In this document: positions 51,826-60,231 of the stretch, piece after piece
How positions within the stretch are numbered: position 1 is the first letter of the stretch
Layout: the number at the start of each line of letters is the position of its first letter
Assembly (NCBI GenBank): GCA_017308575.1
Contig: JAFKEQ010000003.1
Span: 1-64,000, forward strand
Direction of reading: 5' to 3'
Source: Afipia sp.
GTDB taxonomy: Bacteria > Pseudomonadota > Alphaproteobacteria > Rhizobiales > Xanthobacteraceae
DNA: 64,000 nucleotides
Position numbers and translations under genes: made by a program
The notes under the pieces: generated by a model
What the model was told of the DNA's origin: nothing
Database searches by the model: none
What the model saw: the letters and a program-made list of their open reading frames with translations, nothing else

Positions 51826-52764
51826 ATGTCGAACGAAAGAAACGTCGCGATCGTCGGAGTGGGCCTGATCGGCCGCGCCTGGGCGGCGATCTTCGCCCGT
51901 GCGGGCTGGAACGTGAAGATTACCGACCCGCACGCGCCGACGCTCGAAGCCGCGCCCAGCCTGATCCGCGACGAACTTCATGCGCTGGCACGTCACGGCC
52001 TTGCGAACGATCCGGATGGCGCGGCGAAACGGATTTCTGTCGCAAAAAGCCTCGCCGATGCGCTGAAAGACGTCGCGTTCGTGCAGGAGAACGGACCGGA
52101 GAAGATCGATGACAAGATCGCGCTGTTCACCGAAATGGATCGCCTCGCCGCGCCGGAGACAATACTGGCGTCATCGACCTCGGCCATCGTCGCCTCGCGT
52201 TTCACTGAAAACCTGAAGGGCCGCGCGCGCTGCCTTGTCGGTCATCCGGTCAACCCGCCGCATCTGGTGCCGCTGGTCGAACTGTGCGGCGCGCCGTGGA
52301 CGTCGCCCGAGACTATCTCGCGCGCCCGCGAGATCTATCGCGCCATTGGGCAGGTGCCGGTCACCGTCAACAAGGAGATCAACGGCTTCGTGCTCAACCG
52401 GTTGCAGGGCGCGCTGCTGGCAGAAGCGTTCCGTCTGGTGGGCGAGGGCTATATCTCGGCGGAGGACCTCGATCACACCGTGAAGGACGGCCTCGGCCTG
52501 CGTTGGTCGTTCCTCGGTCCGTTCGAAACCATCGAACTGAACGCGCCGGGCGGCATTCCGGATTACTGCGCGCGCTACACGGGATTCTACAAGGAACTCG
52601 CGGCGGCATCCGCCGGACCTGAGGTCTACCAGAGTCCGAATGTCGATCGCGTCATTGCGGCCTGGCCGCACCAGCCGACGCCCGATCGCATCGCCAAACT
52701 AACCACACGCCGCAACGAGCGGCTGGCTGCGCTTGTCGCCCACAAGGGCAAACAGGCCGACTGA
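51826..52764 (+). CDS. 3-hydroxyacyl-CoA dehydrogenase family (carnitine dehydrogenase-like)
   Basis: The 312-aa NAD-dependent enzyme has the Rossmann motif VAIVGVGLIGRAWAAIFARAGW and the family segments FVQENGPEKIDDKIALF, ASSTSAIVASRFTENLKGRARCLVGHPVNPPHLVPLVEL and GFVLNRLQGALLAEAFRLV. The short two-domain form matches L-carnitine dehydrogenase and lambda-crystallin relatives. Its neighbour is a BKACE-family enzyme; in Pseudomonas the pair oxidises L-carnitine and cleaves the keto product. Here the thioesterase partner is not visible, so the real substrate is uncertain. Confidence 0.85.
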   Translation: MSNERNVAIVGVGLIGRAWAAIFARAGWNVKITDPHAPTLEAAPSLIRDELHALARHGLANDPDGAAKRISVAKSLADALKDVAFVQENGPEKIDDKIALFTEMDRLAAPETILASSTSAIVASRFTENLKGRARCLVGHPVNPPHLVPLVELCGAPWTSPETISRAREIYRAIGQVPVTVNKEINGFVLNRLQGALLAEAFRLVGEGYISAEDLDHTVKDGLGLRWSFLGPFETIELNAPGGIPDYCARYTGFYKELAAASAGPEVYQSPNVDRVIAAWPHQPTPDRIAKLTTRRNERLAALVAHKGKQAD

Positions 52765-52797
52765 TTTCATTCAACGTGCCAACGAAAGAGGCCCACC

Positions 52798-53721
52798 ATG
52801 AGCCGTAAAGTCATCATCACCTGCGCAGTGACCGGCGCAATCCATACGCCGTCGATGTCCAAGGCGCTGCCGGTAACGCCGGAGGAAATCGCGGATGCCG
52901 CCGTCGGCGCGGCGGAAGCAGGGGCGGCCATTGTCCATCTTCACGCGCGCAATCCAAAGACCGGCCAGCCGGACCAGAGTCCGGAAGCCTTTGCGCCGTT
53001 CCTCAAGGTCATCAAGCAGCGGACCAACGCCGTGGTGAACCTTACTACCGGCGGCGCACCGACCATGAAGGTGGACGAGCGTGTCCGGCCCGCGGCGGTT
53101 TACAAGCCCGAGGTCGCCTCGCTCAACATGGGATCGATGAATTTCGCCTTCTTCGGCATGCTCAACCGCTTCAAGAGTTTCGAGCACGAGTGGGAGCGCA
53201 AGCACCTCGAAAACAAGGACATCGTGTTCCGCAACACCTTTGCCGATATCGAATACGTGCTGACCACGCTGTCCGGCAGCGGTACCCGCTTCGAATTCGA
53301 ATGCTACGACACGTCGCATCTTTATAATCTGAAGTATTTCCTCGATCAGGGACTGGTGAAGGCGCCGCTGTTCATTCAGACGGTGTTCGGCCTGCAGGGG
53401 GGCACCGGCGCGCATCCGGAAGATGTGATGCACATGAAGCGCACGGCGGACCGGCTGTTCGGCGATCAGTACGTCTGGTCGGTGCTGGGGGCGGGCCGTA
53501 ACCAGTTGCCGATCGCGGCCATGGCGGCTGCGATGGGCGGCAACATCCGTGTCGGTCTCGAGGACTCGCTGTGGGCCGCGCCCGGCCGCATGGCGGAATC
53601 CAACGCCGAGCAGGTGCGTCTTGCCCGCAAGATCATCGAAGGCCTTGGGCTCGACGTGGCTTCGCCGGACGAAGCGCGCGAGATTCTGCACCTCAAGGGC
53701 GGCGATACGCTGCAGGTCTGA
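52798..53721 (+). CDS. BKACE-family beta-keto acid cleavage enzyme (DUF849)
   Basis: The family performs zinc-dependent condensation of a beta-keto acid with acetyl-CoA to give acetoacetate and a new CoA ester. The 307-aa protein starts KVIITCAVTGAIHTPSMSKALPVTPEEIADAA, with the metal site region AAIVHLHARNPKTGQP and the later VSVLGAGRNQLPIAAMAAAMGGNIRVGLEDSLW. The lead enzyme is 3-keto-5-aminohexanoate cleavage enzyme; dehydrocarnitine is another known substrate. It follows the dehydrogenase by 33 bp, forming a plausible oxidise-then-cleave pair. Confidence 0.92.
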   Translation: MSRKVIITCAVTGAIHTPSMSKALPVTPEEIADAAVGAAEAGAAIVHLHARNPKTGQPDQSPEAFAPFLKVIKQRTNAVVNLTTGGAPTMKVDERVRPAAVYKPEVASLNMGSMNFAFFGMLNRFKSFEHEWERKHLENKDIVFRNTFADIEYVLTTLSGSGTRFEFECYDTSHLYNLKYFLDQGLVKAPLFIQTVFGLQGGTGAHPEDVMHMKRTADRLFGDQYVWSVLGAGRNQLPIAAMAAAMGGNIRVGLEDSLWAAPGRMAESNAEQVRLARKIIEGLGLDVASPDEAREILHLKGGDTLQV

Positions 53722-53738
53722 GAGGCGGTCGTCCTAAG

Positions 53739-54572
53739 CTAAAGGTGCGTGCGATCAGACGATGTTTTGTACGCGATAAGGTGTTGAGAGATTTCGTCTG
53801 ACGCAGCCTTCAAATCGGGCATGAATTCCTTGAACAGTACTTTCGGAGAATGCCGCGCCCGATTTGTCGAGAGGTTGATCGCTGCGACCGTGCTGCCATT
53901 GGCGCCATAGATCGGAACGGCCATGCCGAACGCACCGAGTTCAAGCTCTTCTACGACCATGCTCCACGCCTGCTTGCGCACCTTCTCGATCTCGCGTTCA
54001 AGCTTTTCGACATCGGTCACGGTTGTGCGCGTCCATTGACGTCGTTCTGAACTGGCGAGCAGGGCCGAGCACTCGGCCTCGGGCAGGGCGGCGAGCAGCA
54101 CGCGCCCCATGGATGTGCAGAACGCAGGGATGCGGCTGCCGGTGATCAGTCCGCGCCGCAACACGCTCGTCACCTCCGCACGCGCGATGTAGAGAACATC
54201 CGCCCCGTCGAGCACCGAGATGGCGACCACCTCATCTGCCTTGCGCGACAGCCTTTCGATCACCGGCTGCGCCACTTCGCGCAGCGACAGCGACGAAAGG
54301 TACGAGAATCCCAGTTGGAGCACGCGCGGCGTCAACATGAAATCGTCGCCATCCTGACGCGCCATGCCGAGGGCAACCAGAGTGTGCAGCATGCGGCGCA
54401 CACCGGCGCGCGGCAGCTTTGTCTGCCGGGCAACATCGGCGAGCTTGAGCTTGTGCTGATAACTGAACGCCGAAATGACGGCGAGGCCTTTGGCAAAGGC
54501 CTCCACGAAGGTGTCGCTGCCGGTGGGCCATTGCGAAATGTCAGTCCATGGATCGCCGACGTGCGTGGTCAT
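53739..54572 (-). CDS. IclR-family transcriptional regulator
   Basis: The 277-aa protein has an N-terminal winged helix (FAKGLAVISAFSYQHKLKLADVARQTKLPRAGVRRMLHTLVALGMAR) and an IclR effector domain (AISVLDGADVLYIARAE, IPAFCTSMGRVLLAALP, AVPIYGANGSTVAAINLS). It resembles PcaR/PobR-type regulators of aromatic-acid catabolism. The ATG at 54572 is preferred (AGAGGA upstream) over a TTG two codons earlier. It is divergent from the TctC/amidohydrolase operon, with two palindromes between. Confidence 0.88.
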   Translation of the reverse strand: MTTHVGDPWTDISQWPTGSDTFVEAFAKGLAVISAFSYQHKLKLADVARQTKLPRAGVRRMLHTLVALGMARQDGDDFMLTPRVLQLGFSYLSSLSLREVAQPVIERLSRKADEVVAISVLDGADVLYIARAEVTSVLRRGLITGSRIPAFCTSMGRVLLAALPEAECSALLASSERRQWTRTTVTDVEKLEREIEKVRKQAWSMVVEELELGAFGMAVPIYGANGSTVAAINLSTNRARHSPKVLFKEFMPDLKAASDEISQHLIAYKTSSDRTHL

Positions 54573-54601
54573 TGCCAAGTCCTCTGGATGTCGCTATCAA
54601 T

Positions 54602-54617
54602 GTTCGACAGTCGACAA
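54602..54617. promoter_or_regulatory. Candidate IclR operator 1
   Basis: GTTCGACAGTCGACAA contains the perfect palindrome TCGAC-A-GTCGA. It is one of two related sites, side by side, in the short gap between the IclR gene and the TctC gene. A PcaR-like operator role is inferred. Confidence 0.5.
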
Positions 54618-54620
54618 TAA

Positions 54621-54635
54621 GTTCGATCATCGAAC
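54621..54635. promoter_or_regulatory. Candidate IclR operator 2
   Basis: GTTCGATCATCGAAC is a perfect 15-bp palindrome (7+1+7), very like the GTTCGATAATCGAAC-type sites known for PcaR/IclR regulators. Its centre is 24 bp before the TctC ATG and 56 bp before the IclR ATG, able to control both. Confidence 0.65.
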
Positions 54636-54651
54636 AATGAAAGAGGAAACG

Positions 54652-55629
54652 ATGCGGCAATCCTGGAATTTGTTGAAAGTTTTGGCTCTCGGCTCGTTGT
54701 GCCTGGCTGCGTCTGCCGCGCAGGCCGATGATTTTCCGTCGCGAACGATCAAGATCGTGGTTCCGGCAGCTGCCGGAGGACCGACCCATATCACCGCCCA
54801 ATTGCTGGCGGACAAGATGCAGGCGTCCCTCGGCCAGCCGGTGATCGTCGAGCCACGGCCCGGCGCCGGCAACAATCTCGGCGCGGAATACGTCGCCAAG
54901 AGCGCGCCCGATGGCTACACGCTGCTGTTCGCGACCACCGGCACGCATGCGATCAACCAGACGCTGTTCAAGAAGCTGCCGTTCGATCCGATCAAGGATT
55001 TCGAGCCCGTCTCTCTCGTCGTGCAGTACCCCTTGATGCTGGTGGTCTCGCCCGACCTGCCGGTCAAGTCGGTCCAGGAACTGATCGACTATGCCAAGAA
55101 GAACCCCGGCAAGCTCAGCCGTGCCTCGGGCGGCATGGGAACGTCCATGCATCTGTCGGGCGAGCTGTTCGTCCATCAGGCCAAGATCGACGCGCCGCAC
55201 ATCCCGTACAAGGGCAGCGCGCCCGCGCTTAACGATCTGATGGGCGGGCATGTCCAGTTGATGTTCGATTCGATGATCACCACCATGCCGCTGGTGGAAG
55301 GCGGAAAGCTGCGCGCGCTCGCCGTGACTGGCAAGACGCGTTCGCCCGCGCTTCCCAATGTTCCGACCATCGCTGAAAGCGGCCTGCCGGACTATGAAGC
55401 CACCGGATGGACCGGCATCGTTGTTCCGGCCGGAACGCCACGCGACATCGTCATGAAGCTGAACCACGCGATCGTGGAAGCCGTGCGGTCTCCCGATGTG
55501 CAGCAAGCGTTCAAGAAGCAGGCTGCGGAACCTGTCGGCTCGACGCCGGAAGAATTCGCGGCATTCATCCGCAAGGAAACCGACAAGTGGGGCAAGACCA
55601 TCCGCGCCGCCGGCATCAGCGCTGACTGA
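54652..55629 (+). CDS. TctC/Bug-family periplasmic solute-binding protein
   Basis: This 325-aa exported protein has a signal peptide ending SAAQA-DDFPS and the Bug pattern IKIVVPAAAGGPTHITAQLLADKM, VIVEPRPGAGNNLGAEYVAKSAPDGYTLLFATTG. The ATG at 54652 follows AAAGAGGAAAC. No TctAB membrane genes are nearby. It heads the IclR-controlled operon and likely binds the carboxylate substrate of the amidohydrolases. Confidence 0.92.
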   Translation: MRQSWNLLKVLALGSLCLAASAAQADDFPSRTIKIVVPAAAGGPTHITAQLLADKMQASLGQPVIVEPRPGAGNNLGAEYVAKSAPDGYTLLFATTGTHAINQTLFKKLPFDPIKDFEPVSLVVQYPLMLVVSPDLPVKSVQELIDYAKKNPGKLSRASGGMGTSMHLSGELFVHQAKIDAPHIPYKGSAPALNDLMGGHVQLMFDSMITTMPLVEGGKLRALAVTGKTRSPALPNVPTIAESGLPDYEATGWTGIVVPAGTPRDIVMKLNHAIVEAVRSPDVQQAFKKQAAEPVGSTPEEFAAFIRKETDKWGKTIRAAGISAD

Positions 55630-55665
55630 TCGCCGGTTTGTCATTCTGAATTCGGAACAACGCCC

Positions 55666-56724
55666 ATGCTGCAGCCCCTGGTTTCCGAGAAGAAGATCGA
55701 TTGCGACATTCACATCACGTTGCCGAGCACGGCGAAACTTGTGCCGTATCTCGACGACTATTGGCGTGAACAGGTTACGACGCGTGGCATCGATCGTCTG
55801 GAATTGACCTCGGACATTTCAAACATCGGTCCGGCCATCAGGCCGGACTGGAAGCTCGGCGCCGACGTTCAGACTATCCAGAATGCGGTGCTGGATCGGT
55901 TCGGCACCGACATCGCGATCTGCAACTGCATGTACGGCGCGCAGGCTGTCTACAATGCGGACCTCGCAGTGGCGCTGTGCCGCGCGATGAACGACTGGAT
56001 GGCCGACGAATTCCTGAGCAAGGACGAGCGGCTGCGCGGCTCGGTCGTGCTGCCCTGGCAGCATCCGCAGAAGGCTGCCGAGGAAATTGAGCGGCGCGCT
56101 GCTGACCGGCGATTCGTTCAGGTTTCGCTGCTGGCAGGGGGTGACACGCCGCTGGGCCGTCGTGCGCTATGGCCGATCTATGCTGCGGCGGAAGCGCATG
56201 GCTTCGCGGTCGGCATTCAGGCGGGTACGGCCTATCGCTTTGCGCCGTGGACTAACGGCTGGCCGTCCTACCATATCGAGGATCAGGTCTCGCAAAGCGT
56301 CGGCATCCAGTCGCAATTGCTGAGCATGATCACCGAAGGCGTGTTCGAGGAGTTTCCAAAGCTGAAGGTCGTGCTGACCGATTCCGGCGTGACATGGCTT
56401 CCGCCGTTCCTGTGGCGCATCGACAAGCTGTGGCGCGGTCTGCGGATGGAAGTGCCATGGCTGAAGCGTTCGCCGAGCGAGATCGTATCGCAGCACGTCC
56501 GGATGACACTGCAGCCGTTCGACGGTCCCGACGATGCGCAACTCGTTCAGGAACTGGTCGAGCAGATCGGCGAGCATATGCTGTTGTTCTCAACCGATTA
56601 CCCGCGCTGGAACTTCGACGGCGCCGACGCGGCGCCGTTAAAGGGTCAGCCGGAGCTGATGCGGAAACTGCGGACAGAGAATCCGTTTGAAACTTATGCG
56701 CGGCTGCGGGAGGACCTGACATGA
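55666..56724 (+). CDS. Amidohydrolase 2 family protein (ACMSD-like), first copy
   Basis: The 352-aa TIM-barrel metalloenzyme has the N-terminal metal motif DCDIHITLP, the central VVLPWQHPQKAAEEIERRAADRRFVQVSLLAGG and the C-terminal LLFSTDYPRWNFD. The amidohydrolase-2 group includes decarboxylases and hydratases of aromatic-ring-derived acids. Its stop overlaps the next gene by 4 nt. The two neighbouring amidohydrolases are clearly related to each other (same DCDIH and FSTDYP motifs), perhaps forming a heteromer or acting in sequence. Confidence 0.88.
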   Translation: MLQPLVSEKKIDCDIHITLPSTAKLVPYLDDYWREQVTTRGIDRLELTSDISNIGPAIRPDWKLGADVQTIQNAVLDRFGTDIAICNCMYGAQAVYNADLAVALCRAMNDWMADEFLSKDERLRGSVVLPWQHPQKAAEEIERRAADRRFVQVSLLAGGDTPLGRRALWPIYAAAEAHGFAVGIQAGTAYRFAPWTNGWPSYHIEDQVSQSVGIQSQLLSMITEGVFEEFPKLKVVLTDSGVTWLPPFLWRIDKLWRGLRMEVPWLKRSPSEIVSQHVRMTLQPFDGPDDAQLVQELVEQIGEHMLLFSTDYPRWNFDGADAAPLKGQPELMRKLRTENPFETYARLREDLT

Positions 56725-57824
56725 CCGTGATCGAGAGCCCTCAGACCGGTGTCGCCAAGAAGGCCGACACCGGAATCATCGACTGCGACATCCATCCGCT
56801 TCCGAAGAACGCCAAGAGTTTGCACCCCTACCTGCCCAAGCGCTGGCAGGAGCACGCGGAGCACTTCGGCGGTCATCTGCGCCAGCCGTTCATTCACACG
56901 ACGCAGTATCCGCGCTCGGCGCCGCTGATCTGCCGCCGCGACGCGTGGCCGCCATCGGGCGGTCCGCCGGGCTCCGATCTCGATTTCATGCGCGAGCAGC
57001 ACCTCGATCCGTTCAACATCATCAACGGCATCCTGATCCCGCTGTTCAGCAACGTCGCCAGCGAGCGCAATCTCGACTACGCCAACGCGCTGGCGACGGC
57101 GCATAACGACTGGCAGGTCTCCGAATGGCTCGACAAGGAGCCACGCCTGCGCGGCACGCTCGTGGTCTCGCAGGACGATCCCGCCGCAGCGGTGAAGGAA
57201 ATCGAGCGCTGCGCACGCGACAAGCGCTTTGTGCAGATCATGCTCGCACCACGCAGCAGCGAGCCGCTGGGGCGGCAGCGCTACTGGCCGATCTTCGAGG
57301 CGGCCGAGGCTCACGATCTGCCGCTCGGCATTCACTCCTATGGCGTCGGCGGTAATGCATCGACTGCGGGCGGCTGGCCCTCTTTTTACATGGACGAGCA
57401 TTACGCCACGACCATGGGCGGACCGGCGACCATGAGCAGCATGGTTCTCGAAGGTGTGCTGGAGCGCTTTCCCAAACTGAGAGTCGTTCTGGTCGAAATC
57501 GGCTTTGCATGGGTGCCGAGTTTCATGTGGCGCATGGACCGGCTGTGGGAACGGATGCGAGGTGAGATTCCCCATCTGGTTCACCCGCCGTCACATTATG
57601 TGAAGCGCAATTTCTGGTACACGACCCAGCCGATGGAAGAGCCGAGCCGGCCCAACGATCTGCGTCGCACCTTCGATTGGGTTGGTTGGGACAAGTTGCT
57701 GTTCTCCACCGACTACCCGCACTGGGATCAGGACGATCCGGCTTACGCCTTCAACGTCAAACTGACCCCTGCGGAACGCCGGCAGATCTGCCGTGAAAAC
57801 GCCGAAGGATTCTACCGGTTCTGA
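56721..57824 (+). CDS. Amidohydrolase 2 family protein, second copy
   Basis: The 367-aa protein repeats the architecture of the gene before: DCDIHPLPKNAKSLHPYLP, LVVSQDDPAAAVKEIERCARDKRFVQIMLAPRSS, GIHSYGVGGNAS and LLFSTDYPHWDQDDP. Metal ligands seem intact. Its start overlaps the first copy by ATGA, and a Rieske protein gene follows after 2 nt. Substrate unknown. Confidence 0.88.
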   Translation: MTVIESPQTGVAKKADTGIIDCDIHPLPKNAKSLHPYLPKRWQEHAEHFGGHLRQPFIHTTQYPRSAPLICRRDAWPPSGGPPGSDLDFMREQHLDPFNIINGILIPLFSNVASERNLDYANALATAHNDWQVSEWLDKEPRLRGTLVVSQDDPAAAVKEIERCARDKRFVQIMLAPRSSEPLGRQRYWPIFEAAEAHDLPLGIHSYGVGGNASTAGGWPSFYMDEHYATTMGGPATMSSMVLEGVLERFPKLRVVLVEIGFAWVPSFMWRMDRLWERMRGEIPHLVHPPSHYVKRNFWYTTQPMEEPSRPNDLRRTFDWVGWDKLLFSTDYPHWDQDDPAYAFNVKLTPAERRQICRENAEGFYRF

Positions 57825-57826
57825 CC

Positions 57827-58240
57827 ATGACGAAACATCGTATTGCACTCGTGAAAGAGATACCGCCGGGCAGCAACAAGGTGGTGAATGTTCGCGGCCG
57901 TGAAATCTGTGTCTTCAATGTCGGCGGAGACTTCTTCGCGCTGCTCAATCGCTGCCCGCATGAAGGCGCGCGGCTAAGCCGCGGCGTGATCGTCGGCTTG
58001 CCGGAATCTGACGAGCCGGGTTGCTACAAGCTCTCGCGCCCCGGCGAGATCCTGCGCTGCCCGTGGCACGGCTGGGAATTCGATCTGAAGACCGGAAAGT
58101 CCCACTGCGATCCAGAGCGGATGTTCACGAAACAATACAAGACCTGCGTCGAGAACGAAGCTGCGGAGCCAGGCCGCGAGCTTCAAGCCGAAACATTCCC
58201 GGTAGTGGTCGAAGAAGCGACGGTCTTTGTCGAAATGTAG
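57827..58240 (+). CDS. Stand-alone Rieske [2Fe-2S] protein 1
   Basis: The 137-aa protein carries a Rieske centre: Cys43-Pro-His45 and Cys78-Pro-Trp-His81 (RCPHEGARL...LRCPWHGWEF). An insert of about 15 residues lies between the two halves compared with simple ferredoxins. The C-terminal part has two extra Cys. There is no catalytic oxygenase domain. It is placed immediately after the amidohydrolases; it could carry electrons to an enzyme encoded elsewhere. Confidence 0.85.
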   Translation: MTKHRIALVKEIPPGSNKVVNVRGREICVFNVGGDFFALLNRCPHEGARLSRGVIVGLPESDEPGCYKLSRPGEILRCPWHGWEFDLKTGKSHCDPERMFTKQYKTCVENEAAEPGRELQAETFPVVVEEATVFVEM

Positions 58241-58289
58241 CCGATCGCGCTGCGCATTGAATCAACAAGAAACACAGAACGAGAGAACG

Positions 58290-58607
58290 ATGAGCGAAAA
58301 CGGCTGGCATGCGATCTGTCATGATTCTGACCTTAACGAGGGCGCGATGCTGCCTTTCGAACTCGGCGAATTCCAGATCGCAGTCTACAGGGTGGGTAGC
58401 GAGGTTTTTGCCACGGACAACGTGTGCACACACGGCATGGCGCTCCTGACGGATGGATTCCTGGATGATGACGTCGTGGAATGTCCGCTCCACGGCGGCA
58501 TGTTCAACGTCAAGACCGGCAAGGCGCTCTGCGAGCCTGTCGAATGTGATGTGAAGGTGTACGAGACGCGGCTGATTGACGATATGATCGAGGTCTTGCT
58601 TCGCTAG
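58290..58607 (+). CDS. Stand-alone Rieske ferredoxin 2
   Basis: This 105-aa protein has the ferredoxin-type Rieske ligands Cys46-Thr-His48 and Cys65-Pro-Leu-His68 (NVCTHGMALL...VECPLHGGMF), typical of the ferredoxin component of ring-hydroxylating dioxygenases. The ATG at 58290 is chosen because the longer open frame overlaps the previous gene. It closes the operon; no oxygenase alpha subunit or reductase is found in the window. Confidence 0.88.
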   Translation: MSENGWHAICHDSDLNEGAMLPFELGEFQIAVYRVGSEVFATDNVCTHGMALLTDGFLDDDVVECPLHGGMFNVKTGKALCEPVECDVKVYETRLIDDMIEVLLR

Positions 58608-58639
58608 TCTCCTGATAGTTACGTTCTGCGAGACTCCTG

Positions 58640-58905
58640 GTCTGTTCGATTACTCGCCACAAAATGCGTGTTCTCGGAAATGACCGCATCGCGGTATTCC
58701 GATCCAGATGCAGCAAGGTTGGCGCTGATGTTTGCGGCGCCGGCGTTCCAAGCTTTTCGAACCAGTTGCGCACAATTTTGACCATCATCTCTGCGCCGTT
58801 GTCCGGCCGGATGCGTGCAGGAACGCCTTCGGCAGACATCACGTCGGCCACGGTGCTGGTCAGCGTGCCGTTGGCAGTTGCTCGCTCGGGAACCTGAAGT
58901 TTCCG
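58640..58905 (-). pseudogene. IS3-family transposase OrfB fragment
   Basis: On the minus strand VADVMSAEGVPARIRPDNGAEMMVKIVRNWFEKLGTP matches the second-Asp region of IS3-group transposases (typically 'GVPxHIRSDNGPEF'). Only this core fragment is left in the 450-bp gap between the Rieske gene and the RND adaptor gene; the rest of the gap (58906-59055) shows nothing recognisable. Confidence 0.7.
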
Positions 58906-59055
58906 ACTTCCGATATGTCGATGTTTTACCTCACCTTTCCTGGTAGCTGGTTCCATATGTCGCACCGGATAAGACCGCAGTGCCACAAAGATGCTGCATT
59001 GCGATTTCAACTCTGCCCACACTTGTGAATCTGAAATTTGGGGGCTGTCGGAACC

Positions 59056-60225
59056 ATGACGAACCGTGTCGTCGCAATCGCCTGTCTGATCGCCGGAAGT
59101 GCTCTGTTAGGCGGGTGTAATGATCCGGCTCCGGCCGTCGCAAAATACGCTCCCCCCGAAGTTTCTGTTGTGAATGTGAAATCCGAACCGTTTACGGTCG
59201 TTCGCGAACTTCCAGGGCGGATCGCATCGGTGCGCGTTGCGGAAGTTCGTTCGCGGGCATCGGGAATTATTGTCGAGCGGCTGTTCCATCAAGGCAGCGA
59301 TGTCGAGGCGGGCGATATCCTTTATAAAATAGATCCTCGGCCGTTCGAGGTCGAAGTCATGGCGCAGGAGGCTGCACAGGCCAAGGCGCAGGCCGTGCTG
59401 GATCAGGCAAACAAGCAGGCACATCGCATCGCGACACTGGCCTCGCAGCATGTCACCTCCGAAGCGGAGAATGAAAAGGCCATCGCCGCGAAGCGCCAGG
59501 CGGAAGCGGACCTTGCCGCGCGAAAGGCTGAAGTCGCGCGCGCGAAACTCAATCTGGATTACGCAACGATCCGCGCGCCGATCAAGGGCAGGATCGGTGC
59601 CGCACTGGTGAGCGAGGGCGCGCTTGTCACCGCGAACGATACCACCAATCTCGCAACCATCCGCCAGTTGGATCCGATTTACGCGGATTTCACTCAGTCG
59701 GCTGCAGATTTGATCAGGCTGCGCGACGCGCTCGATCGCGGCGATCTGGAAGAAGTGAGCAAGGGCGCAGCCAAGGTCAGGCTGATCATCGACGGCCGGA
59801 AATATCCACTCGATGGCAGGCTGCTGTTTTCCGAGGCCAAGGTGGATGCCAGCACCGGGCAGGTCACGCTGCGCGGCGAATTCCCAAACCCGAATGGTGA
59901 GCTTCTGCCGGGAATGTATGTGCGTGTCATGATCGAACAGGGTGTCGATACGGACGCGATCGCAATCCCCGAGCAGGCCGTTCAGCGCGGTAACAGCGGC
60001 AGCAGCGAAGTCTATGTCGTGAAACCTGACGGGCGTATCGCGAAGCAGGCCATCCGCACCGGCGATCTTCAGGACGGCAAATGGCTGGTGAGCGAAGGCC
60101 TGAAGGCAGGCGACCATGTCGTGGTCGAAGGTTTTCAGAAGTTCGTCGCGGGCGATCTTGTTTCACCGATTTCGACCGATGCGAAGTTGAGCGCGGACGC
60201 GGCTGCGAAGCCCGCAGTGAACTAA
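59056..60225 (+). CDS. RND efflux periplasmic adaptor (AcrA/MexA-like lipoprotein)
   Basis: The 389-aa protein has a lipoprotein signal (AIACLIAGSALLGGC, lipidated Cys21), then the lipoyl/hairpin/barrel layout: VRSRASGIIVERLFHQGSDVEAGDILYKIDPRPFE, long coiled hairpin, and LNLDYATIRAPIKGRIGAALVSEGALVTAND. It is the adaptor for the pump encoded 6 bp downstream. ATG at 59056 is chosen because it gives a proper signal peptide. Confidence 0.93.
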   Translation: MTNRVVAIACLIAGSALLGGCNDPAPAVAKYAPPEVSVVNVKSEPFTVVRELPGRIASVRVAEVRSRASGIIVERLFHQGSDVEAGDILYKIDPRPFEVEVMAQEAAQAKAQAVLDQANKQAHRIATLASQHVTSEAENEKAIAAKRQAEADLAARKAEVARAKLNLDYATIRAPIKGRIGAALVSEGALVTANDTTNLATIRQLDPIYADFTQSAADLIRLRDALDRGDLEEVSKGAAKVRLIIDGRKYPLDGRLLFSEAKVDASTGQVTLRGEFPNPNGELLPGMYVRVMIEQGVDTDAIAIPEQAVQRGNSGSSEVYVVKPDGRIAKQAIRTGDLQDGKWLVSEGLKAGDHVVVEGFQKFVAGDLVSPISTDAKLSADAAAKPAVN

Positions 60226-60231
60226 CGTCCG

